DNA of 33,715 nt from Campylobacteraceae bacterium (GCA_026996165.1 JALWMP010000167.1:1-33715); one strand, 5' to 3'; shown: positions 1 to 8,866, numbered from the stretch's first letter. Notes: generated by a model not told the origin, from the sequence alone. Made by a program: numbers and translations.

Positions 1-1
1 T

Positions 2-703
2 AATAAACCTCAAATAACTTTAGACTCTATTAATCTTATTAAAGGATTAAAAAAAATATCATCAGCTATTGACAATAATAATCCAAAATATGAATTAAAT
101 GGAGCATTATTAGATATAAAAGAGAATGAAACAAAAATAGTAGGTACAGATACAAGAAGACTCTCTATAGTTACTTTAACAAACTCTTCAGAACAATCTT
201 TTTCTCTGATTATCCCTAAAAAAGCTATTTTAGAAATCCAAAAACTTTTTATAGACAATATTAATATTTACTATGATGATACAAATCTTATTATTCAAAA
301 TAATAATTACTACTTTTTTACACGTCTAATCAATGGAAATTTTCCTGATTATGAACGCATTATTCCAAATCAAAGTAAAATAGAAATCACATTACCTAAA
401 AAGGAGATGTTAGAAGCAATAAAAATGATTACAACTATTTCACAAGAGATTAAAATTGTTTTTAATTCTGATAAATTAATTTTTAACTCTCTTACAGGTG
501 ATAATGTTCAAGCAAAAACAGAACTAATTTTACCTACAGGATTGAATGAAAGTTTTGAACTTAATGTAAACAGTAAATACATTTTAGATTTTATTACACA
601 AGTAGATGATGCTACTTTTAAAATATCTCTAAATGAATCAACCCTACCTTTTGTCCTCAAAGACAAAGAGTTTATTACAGTTATTATGCCTATTATTGCA
701 TAA
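2..703 (+). CDS. dnaN: DNA polymerase III beta subunit (sliding clamp), 3' part
   Basis: This is the C-terminal two thirds of a beta clamp, the ring that tethers DNA polymerase III to its template. The frame is open from base 2 to the TAA at 701-703, so the start lies left of the window. Clamp landmarks visible are GTDTRRLS (domain 2, compare ATDGHRLA in E. coli), [12 protein letters not shown] (start of domain 3) and the C-terminal VIMPI (compare VVMPMRL). Domain 1 and the start of domain 2 are missing because of the window edge. Domain 3 looks a few residues shorter than in E. coli and ends IMPIIA instead of MPMRL, so the sequence is fairly divergent. The gene sits 16 bases upstream of pyrG. 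In many bacteria dnaN follows dnaA; here the downstream neighbour is pyrG, which suggests a relocated or second copy. Confidence 0.85.
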   Translation, partial: NKPQITLDSINLIKGLKKISSAIDNNNPKYELNGALLDIKENETKIVGTDTRRLSIVTLTNSSEQSFSLIIPKKAILEIQKLFIDNINIYYDDTNLIIQNNNYYFFTRLINGNFPDYERIIPNQSKIEITLPKKEMLEAIKMITTISQEIKIVFNSDKLIFNSLTGDNVQAKTELILPTGLNESFELNVNSKYILDFITQVDDATFKISLNESTLPFVLKDKEFITVIMPIIA

Positions 704-719
704 ACAAGGAAAATTATTG

Positions 720-2345
720 ATGTCAACTAAATATATTTTTGTCACTGGGGGAGTCTTAAGCTCTCTTGGTAAAGGAATTACAGCTGCGAGTATTGGTACT
801 CTTTTAAAACATTCAGGCTTTAGAGTTGGTGTCTTGAAACTTGACCCCTATATTAACGTTGACCCTGGAACAATGTCTCCTCTTGAACATGGAGAGGTCT
901 TTGTAACAAAAGATGGTGCAGAGACAGATTTAGATTTAGGTCACTATGAACGTTTTTTAGATACAGCATTAACTCAAAATAACAACTTTACTACAGGTAG
1001 AGTCTATAAAGCTGTTATTGAAAATGAACGTTTAGGTAAGTATCTTGGAAAGACTATTCAGATTGTACCTCACATTACCAATGAAATAAAAGAGAGAATT
1101 ATAAAGGCTGGAGAGCCTAAAGATATTTTAATTGTTGAATTGGGTGGAACTACTGGTGATATGGAGGGAATGCCTTTTCTTGAAACCATTCGTCAGATGA
1201 AACATGAATTAGGTCGTGAATATGTTATGAATATTCATGTTACATTACTTCCATATATTCGTACAGCAGGTGAAATTAAAACTAAACCGACACAACACTC
1301 TGTTCAAGAGTTAAGAAGAATAGGTATCACTCCTCAAATGCTAATTTTAAGAAGCGAAACACATATTCCGAATGATATTCGCCGTAAGGTAGCATACTCT
1401 TGCGATGTAGATGAAAAATCAGTTATTGAAGCAATAGATGCTCCAACTATCTATGAAGTTCCTCTAAACTTTTTAGCACAAGATATTTTAGAGCCTATTT
1501 CTAAAGAGTTAAATTTGGGTAAATTAAAACCTGATATGCACCTTTGGACTGATTTGGTCTCTAAAATTATTCGACCAACAAATAAAACTACTATAGCCTT
1601 TGTTGGTAAATATTTGGATTTAAAAGAGTCTTATAAATCACTTACTGAAGCACTTATCCATGCTGGTGCTAACCTAGATACTGATGTTCAAATAAAATGG
1701 GTCGATTCTGAAAAAATAGAAAATAATGGTGCTAAAAAATATCTTATTGATTGCGATGGAATTTTAGTTGCAGGTGGATTTGGTGAACGTGGTGTTGAGG
1801 GTAAAATTCAAGCTATTCAGTATGCTAGAGAAGAGAAAATACCATTTTTAGGTATCTGTCTAGGAATGCAACTTGCTATGGTGGAGTTTGCTCGTAATGT
1901 CCTTGATATAAAAGATGCAACATCTATTGAGTTTGATAGCAATGCAAAAAATCCTCTTATATTCTTAATTGATGAGTTTATTGATTCCTCTGGTTCAAGA
2001 CAAGTTCGCACCTCTACCTCTCCAATGGGAGGAACTATGCGTCTAGGTGAGTATGAGTGTAACACTAAAGAGGGTTCAAAGTTAAGAGAAGCGTATGGTG
2101 ATGCTTCAACTATATTTGAACGACATAGACACCGATATGAAGCAAATCCTAAATATCGCAAAGTACTAGAGGAGAAAGGAATGATAATAACAGGTGAATC
2201 TAATGGTCTTATTGAAGCCGTAGAGATTGCAGACCATCCTTGGTTTTTAGGGGTTCAGTTTCACCCTGAATTTACATCAAGATTGCAAAATCCAAATCCA
2301 TCTATTTTGGCATTTGTAAAAAATGCCTTGGGTGAAAATAGATAA
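720..2345 (+). CDS. pyrG: CTP synthase
   Basis: PyrG (541 aa) makes CTP from UTP, ATP and glutamine, the last step of pyrimidine nucleotide synthesis. The N-terminal synthetase domain starts at [16 protein letters not shown], with the nucleotide-binding loop, and continues through [20 protein letters not shown]. The C-terminal class I glutamine amidotransferase domain carries the nucleophile Cys380 in GICLGMQ and the His515/Glu517 pair in GVQFHPEF. These positions almost equal those of the E. coli enzyme. The ATG at 720 is chosen because it follows an AAGGA ribosome site (706-710) and gives the standard N-terminus; the frame is open upstream but overlaps dnaN. It probably forms an operon with dnaN and perhaps recJ. 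Confidence 0.97.
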   Translation: MSTKYIFVTGGVLSSLGKGITAASIGTLLKHSGFRVGVLKLDPYINVDPGTMSPLEHGEVFVTKDGAETDLDLGHYERFLDTALTQNNNFTTGRVYKAVIENERLGKYLGKTIQIVPHITNEIKERIIKAGEPKDILIVELGGTTGDMEGMPFLETIRQMKHELGREYVMNIHVTLLPYIRTAGEIKTKPTQHSVQELRRIGITPQMLILRSETHIPNDIRRKVAYSCDVDEKSVIEAIDAPTIYEVPLNFLAQDILEPISKELNLGKLKPDMHLWTDLVSKIIRPTNKTTIAFVGKYLDLKESYKSLTEALIHAGANLDTDVQIKWVDSEKIENNGAKKYLIDCDGILVAGGFGERGVEGKIQAIQYAREEKIPFLGICLGMQLAMVEFARNVLDIKDATSIEFDSNAKNPLIFLIDEFIDSSGSRQVRTSTSPMGGTMRLGEYECNTKEGSKLREAYGDASTIFERHRHRYEANPKYRKVLEEKGMIITGESNGLIEAVEIADHPWFLGVQFHPEFTSRLQNPNPSILAFVKNALGENR

Positions 2346-2366
2346 TATTTGATATATCAGAAATGA

Positions 2367-2448
2367 AAGGAGGGGCAGACACGGAGGTCGCCCCTACAAA
2401 TTGAAATATATATACCTGTAGGGGCGACCTCCGTGTCTGCCCCTCCTT
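2367..2448. repeat. REP/BIME-like inverted repeat, family A, copy 1
   Basis: Two 32-base arms (2367-2398 and 2417-2448) are perfect reverse complements separated by 18 AT-rich bases, in the pyrG-recJ gap. Each arm read outward starts TGTAGGGGCGACCTCCG and closes with GCCCC, so each arm is itself an imperfect palindrome (GGGGC ... GCCCC with an inner GAC/GTC) preceded by GTAG. The arms are GC-rich in an AT-rich genome. A diverged second copy lies at 25028-25105. The layout of two facing units with a GTAG foot resembles REP pairs (BIMEs). It could also act as a transcription terminator or mRNA stabiliser between pyrG and recJ. Confidence 0.85.
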
Positions 2449-2476
2449 CCATTCACAAAATAACAAAGGACAAAAT

Positions 2477-4060
2477 ATGCCCTACCCCCAAATAACCCCA
2501 CCCCAAATAGCCCAAAAACTCCAAAGACGCTTTAGCAAAGATGGTCATCTCTCTCTAGTCGATTTACCAAAACCATCAGAGTTTAAAGATATGGACAGAG
2601 CTACAGCTCGTATAGTAAAAGCAATTTACACAGGTGAAAAGATAGCTCTTATAGGTGACTATGATGTTGATGGAGTAGTAGCTACTACACTTATGGTTAT
2701 GTTTTTTGAGGCGATAGGTATAGAGTTAGATTGGATTATTCCTAACCGCTTTCGTGATGGGTATGGACTCTCTAGTAATCTTATTCCTAAAATTGAGGGT
2801 TATGACTTGGTATTTACCGTAGACAATGGTATTTCAGCTGTTGAGGCATCAAAAGAGTGTAAAAAACTTGGAATTGACCTAATTATTACTGACCATCATA
2901 TTGTTCCTACAAATATTCCAGAAGCTTATGCTATTGTTGACCAAAAGCAAGAGGAGTGTACTTTTCCATATGAGGAGGTATGTGGTGCTCAAATTGCATG
3001 GTACCTTATAGCGTCACTTAATAGGGCTTTAAAGGCAAAAATAGACCTAAAGGCATACCTAGGGTTGGTTAGCATAGCAATCATAGCAGATATGATGCCT
3101 CTGCACCATATTAATCGTGCTATGGTAAAGGCAGGTTTACAGATTTTAAATCGTTCGGAATTACCTGCTATTAAAGCTTTTAGGGAGCGTTTAGATAAAG
3201 AATTACTTAATGCCGAAGATATTGGTTTTCAGATTGCTCCTGTATTAAACTCCGCAGGACGAATGGATGATGCTAAGTGGTCAGTAGAATTTCTATTAAG
3301 TTCAAATATCTATGATGCAAGAGTTCGTTTAGAGCGTTTAGTAGAATTTAATGAAAATCGAAAAGCTATGGAGCAGAAGATTACAGATGAGGCAATACAA
3401 CAAGTAGATATAGACGATGAAATATTAGTAGTAGCAGGAGAAGATTGGCATGAGGGTGTTGTAGGTATTGTTGCTGCAAGAATTGGTCGACGTTTTGAAA
3501 AGCCTTGTATTGTTTTAACGAGAAGTGAGAATGGCGATTTTAAAGGGAGTGGGCGTAGTTTTCATGTTTGCAATCTTTTTAAAGTAACAAGTTTTTGTCG
3601 ACCTCTTCTTAAAAAGTTTGGAGGACATGAAGCAGCTATTGGACTTAGTTTAGAAGCCAAAAACCTAGCACAGTTTAGAGAAGAGTTACAACAACACTAT
3701 CAAGCTCAAAACTATCCTAAACAACTTATTGACCCAGATATATTAGGAGAGTTGAGTTTTTCAGATATTGGTTTTGAATTAGTAAACTTGCTTAAAAGTT
3801 TTGAGCCATATGGTCAAGGAAATCCACGTCCAAAGTTTATTAGTAGTAATGTTATTATAGAAGATGTAAACGATATGGGAAAAGCTAAAGAGCATAGACG
3901 TTTTACTTTTTCACAAAATGGAGTAATGCAACAGGCTGTACTTTTTAAGACTAAAGATATTTTTCATATAGGTCAGGTGGTCTCTGTAGTTTATGAAATA
4001 AATGAAAATCACTTTAACAATCGTGTAAATTTACAGCTTATGGTAGAGAAAATTTTTTAG
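2477..4060 (+). CDS. recJ: Single-stranded-DNA-specific 5'-3' exonuclease RecJ
   Basis: RecJ (527 aa) is a DHH-family exonuclease used in recombination and mismatch/base-excision repair. The metal-binding motifs appear in order: GDYDVDGVVATT, VDNGISA, ITDHHIVP (the DHH signature), IADMMPL, then in the DHHA1 domain GSGRSFHVCNLF and FGGHEAAIGLSL. A C-terminal OB-like segment follows. The length is slightly below that of the E. coli enzyme (577 aa). The ATG follows AAAGGA at 2465-2470. The gene lies downstream of pyrG across the REP-like repeat; from memory the pyrG-recJ pair is also found in Campylobacter and Helicobacter. Confidence 0.95.
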   Translation: MPYPQITPPQIAQKLQRRFSKDGHLSLVDLPKPSEFKDMDRATARIVKAIYTGEKIALIGDYDVDGVVATTLMVMFFEAIGIELDWIIPNRFRDGYGLSSNLIPKIEGYDLVFTVDNGISAVEASKECKKLGIDLIITDHHIVPTNIPEAYAIVDQKQEECTFPYEEVCGAQIAWYLIASLNRALKAKIDLKAYLGLVSIAIIADMMPLHHINRAMVKAGLQILNRSELPAIKAFRERLDKELLNAEDIGFQIAPVLNSAGRMDDAKWSVEFLLSSNIYDARVRLERLVEFNENRKAMEQKITDEAIQQVDIDDEILVVAGEDWHEGVVGIVAARIGRRFEKPCIVLTRSENGDFKGSGRSFHVCNLFKVTSFCRPLLKKFGGHEAAIGLSLEAKNLAQFREELQQHYQAQNYPKQLIDPDILGELSFSDIGFELVNLLKSFEPYGQGNPRPKFISSNVIIEDVNDMGKAKEHRRFTFSQNGVMQQAVLFKTKDIFHIGQVVSVVYEINENHFNNRVNLQLMVEKIF

Positions 4061-4089
4061 TTAAGAGGCAGATAATCTTTGATTTTCTA

Positions 4090-4118
4090 TTGACAATATT
4101 AAAAAAATAAAGTAGAAT
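4090..4118 (+). promoter_or_regulatory. Strong sigma-70-type promoter for the small ORF
   Basis: TTGACA at 4090-4095 and TAGAAT at 4113-4118 are separated by exactly 17 bases, so the predicted transcript start is near 4125. It lies just after recJ and before the small ORF at 4152, and gives that ORF its own transcript independent of recJ. Confidence 0.75.
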
Positions 4119-4151
4119 TTTTACTTAAAATATTTTTAATAAAGGAAAGTT

Positions 4152-4241
4152 ATGCTTCGAGAACTATTACGATTTTTATTTACTAAAAAACATCAAAATT
4201 TAAATAAAGTACGAATTACGGTTAAGTGTGTAGAGGATTAA
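4152..4241 (+). CDS. Predicted 29-aa basic small protein or leader peptide
   Basis: The ATG at 4152 is preceded by a strong ribosome site (AAAGGAAAG at 4141-4149) and opens a 29-codon frame ending TAA at 4241. The peptide begins MLRELLRFLFTKKHQ and ends KVRITVKCVED. It is basic and Leu-rich at the start, with no clear membrane segment. The unit has a consensus promoter 34 bases upstream and a terminator hairpin about 40 bases downstream, so an mRNA of roughly 180 nt is predicted. I recognise no family. It could be a small functional protein, a leader peptide acting on the hairpins that follow, or a chance ORF in a small RNA. The ribosome site favours translation. Confidence 0.5.
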   Translation: MLRELLRFLFTKKHQNLNKVRITVKCVED

Positions 4242-4260
4242 ATAAAAATCTTCTTATAAT

Positions 4261-4308
4261 TCTCTTCCAATGATTTGGAAGGAGAGTGAAGTTCACTCTC
4301 CATTTTTA
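4261..4308 (+). terminator. Tandem overlapping hairpins ending in an intrinsic terminator
   Basis: Hairpin 1 pairs TTCCAA (4265-4270) with TTGGAA (4275-4280) around a TGAT loop and can extend through TCTC with GAGA up to 4285. Hairpin 2 pairs GGAGAGTG (4281-4288) with CACTCTCC (4294-4301) and is followed by ATTTTTAAT, a standard Rho-independent terminator. The extended form of hairpin 1 uses bases 4281-4285, which also belong to hairpin 2, so the two may be alternatives. Confidence 0.75.
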
Positions 4309-4384
4309 ATAACCTGAGTTCTAAAATGGGAATGAATTGAAATATTTCTCTATACTTTAAATAAAACTCTCCTATAATTTCAAA

Positions 4385-4729
4385 ATGTACAATAAAAAAA
4401 AAGAACGCCTTTACATTTCTGAACTCTTAGAAGATGAACCTGCCATTTCATACCCCTCTTACTATGTCTTAAGTACCTCCATGATAAGAAATGAGATGTT
4501 GCATTACGCTTTGATTGCCCTACACTCTTTAGATTTGGAAAATTATGAACACCCTAGCTCTTATGAAGATATTTTTGCTATGTTTTCAGGAGGAATGTTT
4601 CCTATTTATAAAGAGATGTATGTAGTTGGGTATTTTGGTGGAAAGATGATGTATCTTGATAGCTCAGGTTGGAGAGCTATGTTATGTACTCAAGATGTGT
4701 TTAAAATGGAGAATTGGTTAGTCTGTTAG
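4385..4729 (+). CDS. Hypothetical protein, 114 aa
   Basis: I do not recognise this protein. It is a 114-aa frame starting MYNKKKERLYISELLEDEP and ending MENWLVC, acidic and Tyr/Met-rich, with no signal peptide or clear membrane segment. The middle (FSGGMFPIYKEMYVVGYFGG) is aromatic and Gly-rich and may form a small alpha/beta fold. No ribosome site precedes the ATG at 4385. A TATAAT at 4373-4378 lies so close that transcription could begin at the start codon and give a leaderless mRNA. An internal ATG at 4472 in the same frame is an alternative start. The gene stands alone between the small-ORF unit and dacB. Confidence 0.6.
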   Translation: MYNKKKERLYISELLEDEPAISYPSYYVLSTSMIRNEMLHYALIALHSLDLENYEHPSSYEDIFAMFSGGMFPIYKEMYVVGYFGGKMMYLDSSGWRAMLCTQDVFKMENWLVC

Positions 4730-4806
4730 AGAAAAGTTCTATTGTTTACTACGCTTTAACCCCTTTTAGATTATCATCATAAAAAAGATTTTTTAAGGTT
4801 ATGTAA

Positions 4807-6219
4807 ATGGGGTCAGTTAAAAAGATATTTTTTACTATTTTTATATTTATAAGCAGTAGTTTTGCTGTTACTATTCCTGATGATTTAGCACAAGAGATTT
4901 CTACTATTCCTATAGATAAACAGAACTATAGTATCTATATTCAGTCTGTAGACTCAAACTATCCTATTGCTTCATGGCAAACTTATGTAGTTCGTAAACC
5001 AGCTTCAGTTATTAAACTTTTGACTACCTACTCTGCTGTTTTAAATTTAGGCTTTGACTACCGTTGGGAGACTAAATTTTACTATACAGGAAAGATAAGA
5101 CAAGGTATTTTAAGAGGTGATTTATATGTAAAAGCATCAGGAGATTCTACTCTCTCTACAAAAGATTTAGATGATATAATTGCACAAGTTAGAGAAAAAG
5201 GTATTCATAAGATTCAGGGAAATATTGTTATTGACCGAACACTGTTTAAAGTATCTTCTCGAAATAATTCAGGGTTTGATAAAAATATATATAGTCCATA
5301 CAATGCTATGCCAGATGCAATTATGTTTAACAAACGAAAAAGTACCTTTTGTATTACTCCTGACTCTAAACGAGCTAAAATAGTAAAAGATGTACCAGAT
5401 GGAAGCTATACGATTGTCAATAAATTACGAATAGTAGGTGGTTCTTGTCGTAGAGGTCGTTCGTGGCCGAGGGTACATATTAAGACAGATTCTTCTTCTC
5501 GTTCAACAGTCTTTTTATCAGGAAAACTCTCTCGACATTGTGGTACAAGAAAAATCTGTAAGGTTATCTCAATGCCTCACCGAGCATTCTACTTTGCACT
5601 AAAAGAGAAGCTTTTAGATAATGGAATCAAAGTAACAGGGACATTGAAGTTAAAAAAAGTACCTATAGGTGCAAAATATCTCTTTTCTCACTACTCTGAA
5701 CCACTAGAGAGTGTTATCTCTACTATTGCTAAAAGGTCTGACAACTTAATGGCTAGACAACTCTTTTTGACACTAGGAGCAACTTGTTTTGCTCCTCCAA
5801 GTACACTTTATAAAAGTAGAAAAGCTGTAGAAAAAACACTTAAAAAGTATCATATTTTAGAAGGTACTACACATATAGAGAATGGTTCAGGACTCTCACG
5901 TTCTGCACGAGTAACAGCTAAAACTTTAGCAAATCTTTTAAATCATGCCTATAAAAACTATGGACAACGTTGGATGAATACACTCTCTATTGCAGGGATT
6001 GATGGAACGATTCATAACCGTTTTAAATACTCAACTGTTTTTGGTAGAGCATGGATGAAAACAGGAACAATTAAAGGAGTCAAAAATATTGCTGGATATG
6101 TTGAGGGAGTCTCTGGACAACGTTATGTTGTTGTTATTCTTGTTAACGATAGACTAGCTCACTCCTACGGTTATAAACTGGCCAATAGAGTTATTGAATG
6201 GGTAGCAAATACACAATGA
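4807..6219 (+). CDS. dacB: D-alanyl-D-alanine carboxypeptidase/endopeptidase (PBP4 type)
   Basis: This 470-aa periplasmic peptidoglycan hydrolase of the S13 (PBP4/DacB) family removes terminal D-Ala from stem peptides or cuts cross-links. A signal peptide is clear: MGSVKK, then a hydrophobic stretch to SSSFA, with cleavage expected after residue 20. The penicillin-binding motifs are S67-V-I-K70 (SxxK), S311-D-N313 (SxN) and K418-T-G (KTG). The long insert between SxxK and SxN is typical of the family. The next gene, mobA, overlaps the stop codon (ATGA), so the two are probably co-transcribed although their functions are unrelated. Confidence 0.93.
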   Translation: MGSVKKIFFTIFIFISSSFAVTIPDDLAQEISTIPIDKQNYSIYIQSVDSNYPIASWQTYVVRKPASVIKLLTTYSAVLNLGFDYRWETKFYYTGKIRQGILRGDLYVKASGDSTLSTKDLDDIIAQVREKGIHKIQGNIVIDRTLFKVSSRNNSGFDKNIYSPYNAMPDAIMFNKRKSTFCITPDSKRAKIVKDVPDGSYTIVNKLRIVGGSCRRGRSWPRVHIKTDSSSRSTVFLSGKLSRHCGTRKICKVISMPHRAFYFALKEKLLDNGIKVTGTLKLKKVPIGAKYLFSHYSEPLESVISTIAKRSDNLMARQLFLTLGATCFAPPSTLYKSRKAVEKTLKKYHILEGTTHIENGSGLSRSARVTAKTLANLLNHAYKNYGQRWMNTLSIAGIDGTIHNRFKYSTVFGRAWMKTGTIKGVKNIAGYVEGVSGQRYVVVILVNDRLAHSYGYKLANRVIEWVANTQ

Positions 6220-6788
6220 AAACTTTATACTCTACAGCAGTTATCTTAGCAGGAGGTAAAAGTTCTCGTATGAAACAAGACAAGGCTCTACTTCCCTTTG
6301 GAGATGCCAACTCTTTAGCTGAATTTCAATATAGACGACTTTCTAAAATTTTCTCTAAAGTTTATATATCTTCTAAAAACAATAAGTTTGACTTTGATGT
6401 AAATATAATAGAAGATAGATATAAAGACTCTTCACCTCTAGTAGCTTTGGTATCTATATTTGAGTTTTTAGAGGAGCTAGAGGAGGTTTTTCTTTTAAGT
6501 GTTGATGCTCCCTTTGTAAGTAAAACCCTTATTGATACGCTATATAAAAATAATTACTCTGTAGATGTAGTTGTTGCTGAATCTAACAATGGTTTAGAGC
6601 CACTCTGTGCTATATATCATAGAAGTTGTCTAGTAGAGGCAAAAAAAGCTTTAAAAGCAAAGAGACATAAACTCTCTTCACTTTTTGAAAACTTAAATAT
6701 AAAAAGAGTAAAAATTGAAAATGAAAATGAACTTATGAACTTAAACTACCCATCTGAGTATAAGATAGCTCAAAAGAAGTTAAGTTAA
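6216..6788 (+). CDS. mobA: Molybdenum cofactor guanylyltransferase
   Basis: MobA transfers GMP to molybdopterin to make the MGD cofactor of enzymes such as nitrate reductase and formate dehydrogenase. The N-terminal signature LAGGKSSRMKQDKALLPFG is the NTP-transferase GTP-binding loop, and LLSVDAPFVS holds the metal-binding Asp region. The total is 190 aa from the ATG at 6216, which overlaps the dacB TGA as ATGA. An in-frame ATG at 6198 would add six residues (MGSKYT) inside dacB and is less likely. The 3' end overlaps the convergent LysR gene by 9 bases. Its presence implies molybdoenzymes elsewhere in the genome. Confidence 0.9.
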   Translation: MKTLYSTAVILAGGKSSRMKQDKALLPFGDANSLAEFQYRRLSKIFSKVYISSKNNKFDFDVNIIEDRYKDSSPLVALVSIFEFLEELEEVFLLSVDAPFVSKTLIDTLYKNNYSVDVVVAESNNGLEPLCAIYHRSCLVEAKKALKAKRHKLSSLFENLNIKRVKIENENELMNLNYPSEYKIAQKKLS

Positions 6789-7697
6789 AATCTTCTCTTG
6801 TATCATTTGCTTTATCATACTTTGAGTAAAAGTTACAAACTTGTTAAATAGTTCACTTTTATATTTGTCTTTATGATAAATCATATAGAAGTTACGTTTA
6901 CACTCAAAGTTACGTAGAGGTACTTGAAAAAGTTTTTTCTCTTCTAATTCACGAATAACAGCTATCTTAGAGATACAAGTAAGACACTGATGATTAATAA
7001 GAAGAGACTTAATAGACTCAGTATGTCCTAGCTCTAAAAAGATATTAATATGGTCTACTTTATCTTTTACATAGTCTAAAAATACCTCTCTAGTTCCTGA
7101 GCCTTCTTCTCTTAATACCCACTTTTTATCTTGTATTGTATCAATAAAACATTCATCTTTTAGTGACTCATCGGTAGTAACAACTACTAACTCATCAACT
7201 CCAATAATAGTTTTAATAATTTCAGAGTCATTTATTACTCCCTCAATAAATCCAACATCAAGCTCACCCTCTTTAATGAGGTCAACAATTTTTTTAGTAT
7301 TTCCCTCTTTTAGTGCAACTTTAACATCAGGATAAGTATTCATATATGAGCATATAATAGGAGGCATTAAGTAATCAACAATAGTTGTACTAGCACCAAC
7401 ACGCACCATACCTTTGTTGATAGTATTTTTAAACTCATACTCAATATCATTGATTTTCTTTAAAATAGGAGCAATCTCTTTTTCAAAAGCTCGACCCATC
7501 TCATTTAATATGAGTTTTTTGTTGATTCTGTCAAAAAGAGGATTACCTAAAATTTTCTCTAGCTCTTTAATTGCCATAGAGATAGCCGATTGACTAAGCC
7601 CCATAGCTTTAGCTACATTGGTAAGGTGACCCTCTCTAACAACGTTTAAAAATATCTCTAGTTGACGTAGGGTTAGTTTATCTCTTTTCTCTTTCAT
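6780..7697 (-). CDS. LysR-family transcriptional regulator
   Basis: This is a 305-aa LysR-type regulator. The N-terminal winged helix-turn-helix (residues about 8-67) reads LTLRQLEIFLNVVREGHLT, then AKAMGLSQSAISMAIKELEK and the GNPLFDR wing. The rest (about 90-295) is a periplasmic-binding-protein-like effector domain. The target is not evident: the gene is flanked by purM on the same strand and mobA on the opposite strand, with no divergent neighbour of the classic LysR layout. A promoter with its -10 box only 7 bases from the ATG suggests a very short or absent leader. Effector unknown. Confidence 0.9.
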   Translation of the reverse strand: MKEKRDKLTLRQLEIFLNVVREGHLTNVAKAMGLSQSAISMAIKELEKILGNPLFDRINKKLILNEMGRAFEKEIAPILKKINDIEYEFKNTINKGMVRVGASTTIVDYLMPPIICSYMNTYPDVKVALKEGNTKKIVDLIKEGELDVGFIEGVINDSEIIKTIIGVDELVVVTTDESLKDECFIDTIQDKKWVLREEGSGTREVFLDYVKDKVDHINIFLELGHTESIKSLLINHQCLTCISKIAVIRELEEKKLFQVPLRNFECKRNFYMIYHKDKYKSELFNKFVTFTQSMIKQMIQEKILT

Positions 7698-7703
7698 ATA
7701 AAT

Positions 7704-7731
7704 ATTATATCAAAAAAATAGTTTATTTCAA
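7704..7731 (-). promoter_or_regulatory. Promoter of the LysR gene
   Basis: On the minus strand, TTGAAA (7731-7726) and TATAAT (7709-7704) are spaced by 16 bases. The expected transcript start, near 7697, coincides with the ATG, so the mRNA may be leaderless. Confidence 0.5.
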
Positions 7732-7760
7732 TAAAAAAGATAAAAAAAATTTAATATAGA

Positions 7761-8756
7761 TTAAATTAAATCTACACCCTTTTCACCTTTGACCATACCA
7801 CCAATAACATAAGCATCTGTCTTAGCACAAATATCCTCTACATCTTCTCCATTAACAACTAATACCATTCCTACACCCATATTGAAAGTTCTAAACATCT
7901 CATTCTCATCAACATAGTCAGACATAAATTTAAATATAGGAAGTACCTTTATGCTATCTTTAGAGATTTGAGCTCTAAGCCCATTTGGAAGTACACGAGG
8001 TAGATTCTCTACAATCCCACCACCTGTAATATGAGCAAGAGCTACAATCTTGTCTCTATTTTCTTTAAACTCTTTTACATAGATACGAGTTGGCTCTAAA
8101 AGTGTCTCAACAAGAGGTTTCCCATTGAACTCTGAATCTAAGCTCATACCTAATTTATCAAAAAATAGTTTTCTAACTAGAGAGTAACCATTTGAGTGAA
8201 CTCCAGAACTTGGAAGTGCTAAAATAACTTGTCCCTCTTTTACATTTGATACTGTATCCATTTCGCTTCTCTCTGCAATACCAACAGCAAAACCTGCTAA
8301 ATCAAAGTCATCGTTTGAGTACATACCAGGCATTTCAGCTGTTTCACCACCTACAAGAGAACACTCAGCTCTTCGACAACCTTCGGCAATTCCTGCTACT
8401 ACATCTTTTGCATTTTGAGGGACTAAACGACCTGTTGCATAATAGTCTAAAAAGAACATTGGTGTTCCAAAATTACAGATAAGGTCATTAACACACATTG
8501 CAACAAGGTCAATTCCTACAGTATCAAACTTGTTACTCTCAATAGCTAGTTTAAGTTTTGTTCCAACTCCATCTGTTGCAGAGAGAATAACAGGCTCTTT
8601 ATATCCTGTTGGAAGTGCATAAGCCCCTGCAAATGAACCAATACCTCCAATAACGTTTGCATCAAATGTTGATTTTACATCAGCTTTAATTGCTTCTACG
8701 AAATTATTTCCTGCGTCAATATCGACACCAGCATCTTTGTATGAAATGTTTGCCAT
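7761..8756 (-). CDS. purM: Phosphoribosylformylglycinamidine cyclo-ligase (AIR synthetase)
   Basis: PurM (331 aa) performs the fifth step of purine synthesis, the ATP-dependent closure of FGAM to AIR. Diagnostic segments are ISYKDAGVDIDAGNNFVE at the N-terminus, LSATDGVGTKLKLA (the ATP/metal-binding DGVGTK), VGGETAEMPGMY, ALPSSGVHSNGYSLVRKL and AHITGGGIVENLPRVLP. The start at 8756 is preferred over an in-frame upstream ATG (8816) because it follows an AGGAC site and gives the family N-terminus. The upstream 20 codons are hydrophobic and read through the promoter region. A hairpin-like AT repeat plus T-run directly after the stop (7740-7775) may end the transcript. Confidence 0.95.
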   Translation of the reverse strand: MANISYKDAGVDIDAGNNFVEAIKADVKSTFDANVIGGIGSFAGAYALPTGYKEPVILSATDGVGTKLKLAIESNKFDTVGIDLVAMCVNDLICNFGTPMFFLDYYATGRLVPQNAKDVVAGIAEGCRRAECSLVGGETAEMPGMYSNDDFDLAGFAVGIAERSEMDTVSNVKEGQVILALPSSGVHSNGYSLVRKLFFDKLGMSLDSEFNGKPLVETLLEPTRIYVKEFKENRDKIVALAHITGGGIVENLPRVLPNGLRAQISKDSIKVLPIFKFMSDYVDENEMFRTFNMGVGMVLVVNGEDVEDICAKTDAYVIGGMVKGEKGVDLI

Positions 8757-8866
8757 AAGTTGTCCTAAAGTTATAATTAAAAAAATTGTGACATTATATC
8801 TAAAGTTAGCATACATAAAAGAGAGTTTAATTATGTTAAAATGGTGAATAAATTAGGAGATGTAAA

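Noticed and set aside
1817-2161. 114-aa minus-strand ORF within pyrG
   Set aside because: It overlaps the conserved glutaminase domain of pyrG and shows no ribosome site.
2367-2448. Insertion sequence or CRISPR repeat
   Set aside because: There is no transposase frame, no target duplication and no spaced direct repeats; a REP/BIME explains the structure better.
4125-4308. 6S RNA or another known ~180-nt regulatory RNA
   Set aside because: The predicted ends do not pair with each other as in 6S RNA, and a well-placed ribosome site and ORF are present.
8757-8816. 20-codon N-terminal extension of purM
   Set aside because: It reads through the promoter, lacks its own ribosome site and is not part of the PurM fold; the ATG at 8756 has an AGGAC site.
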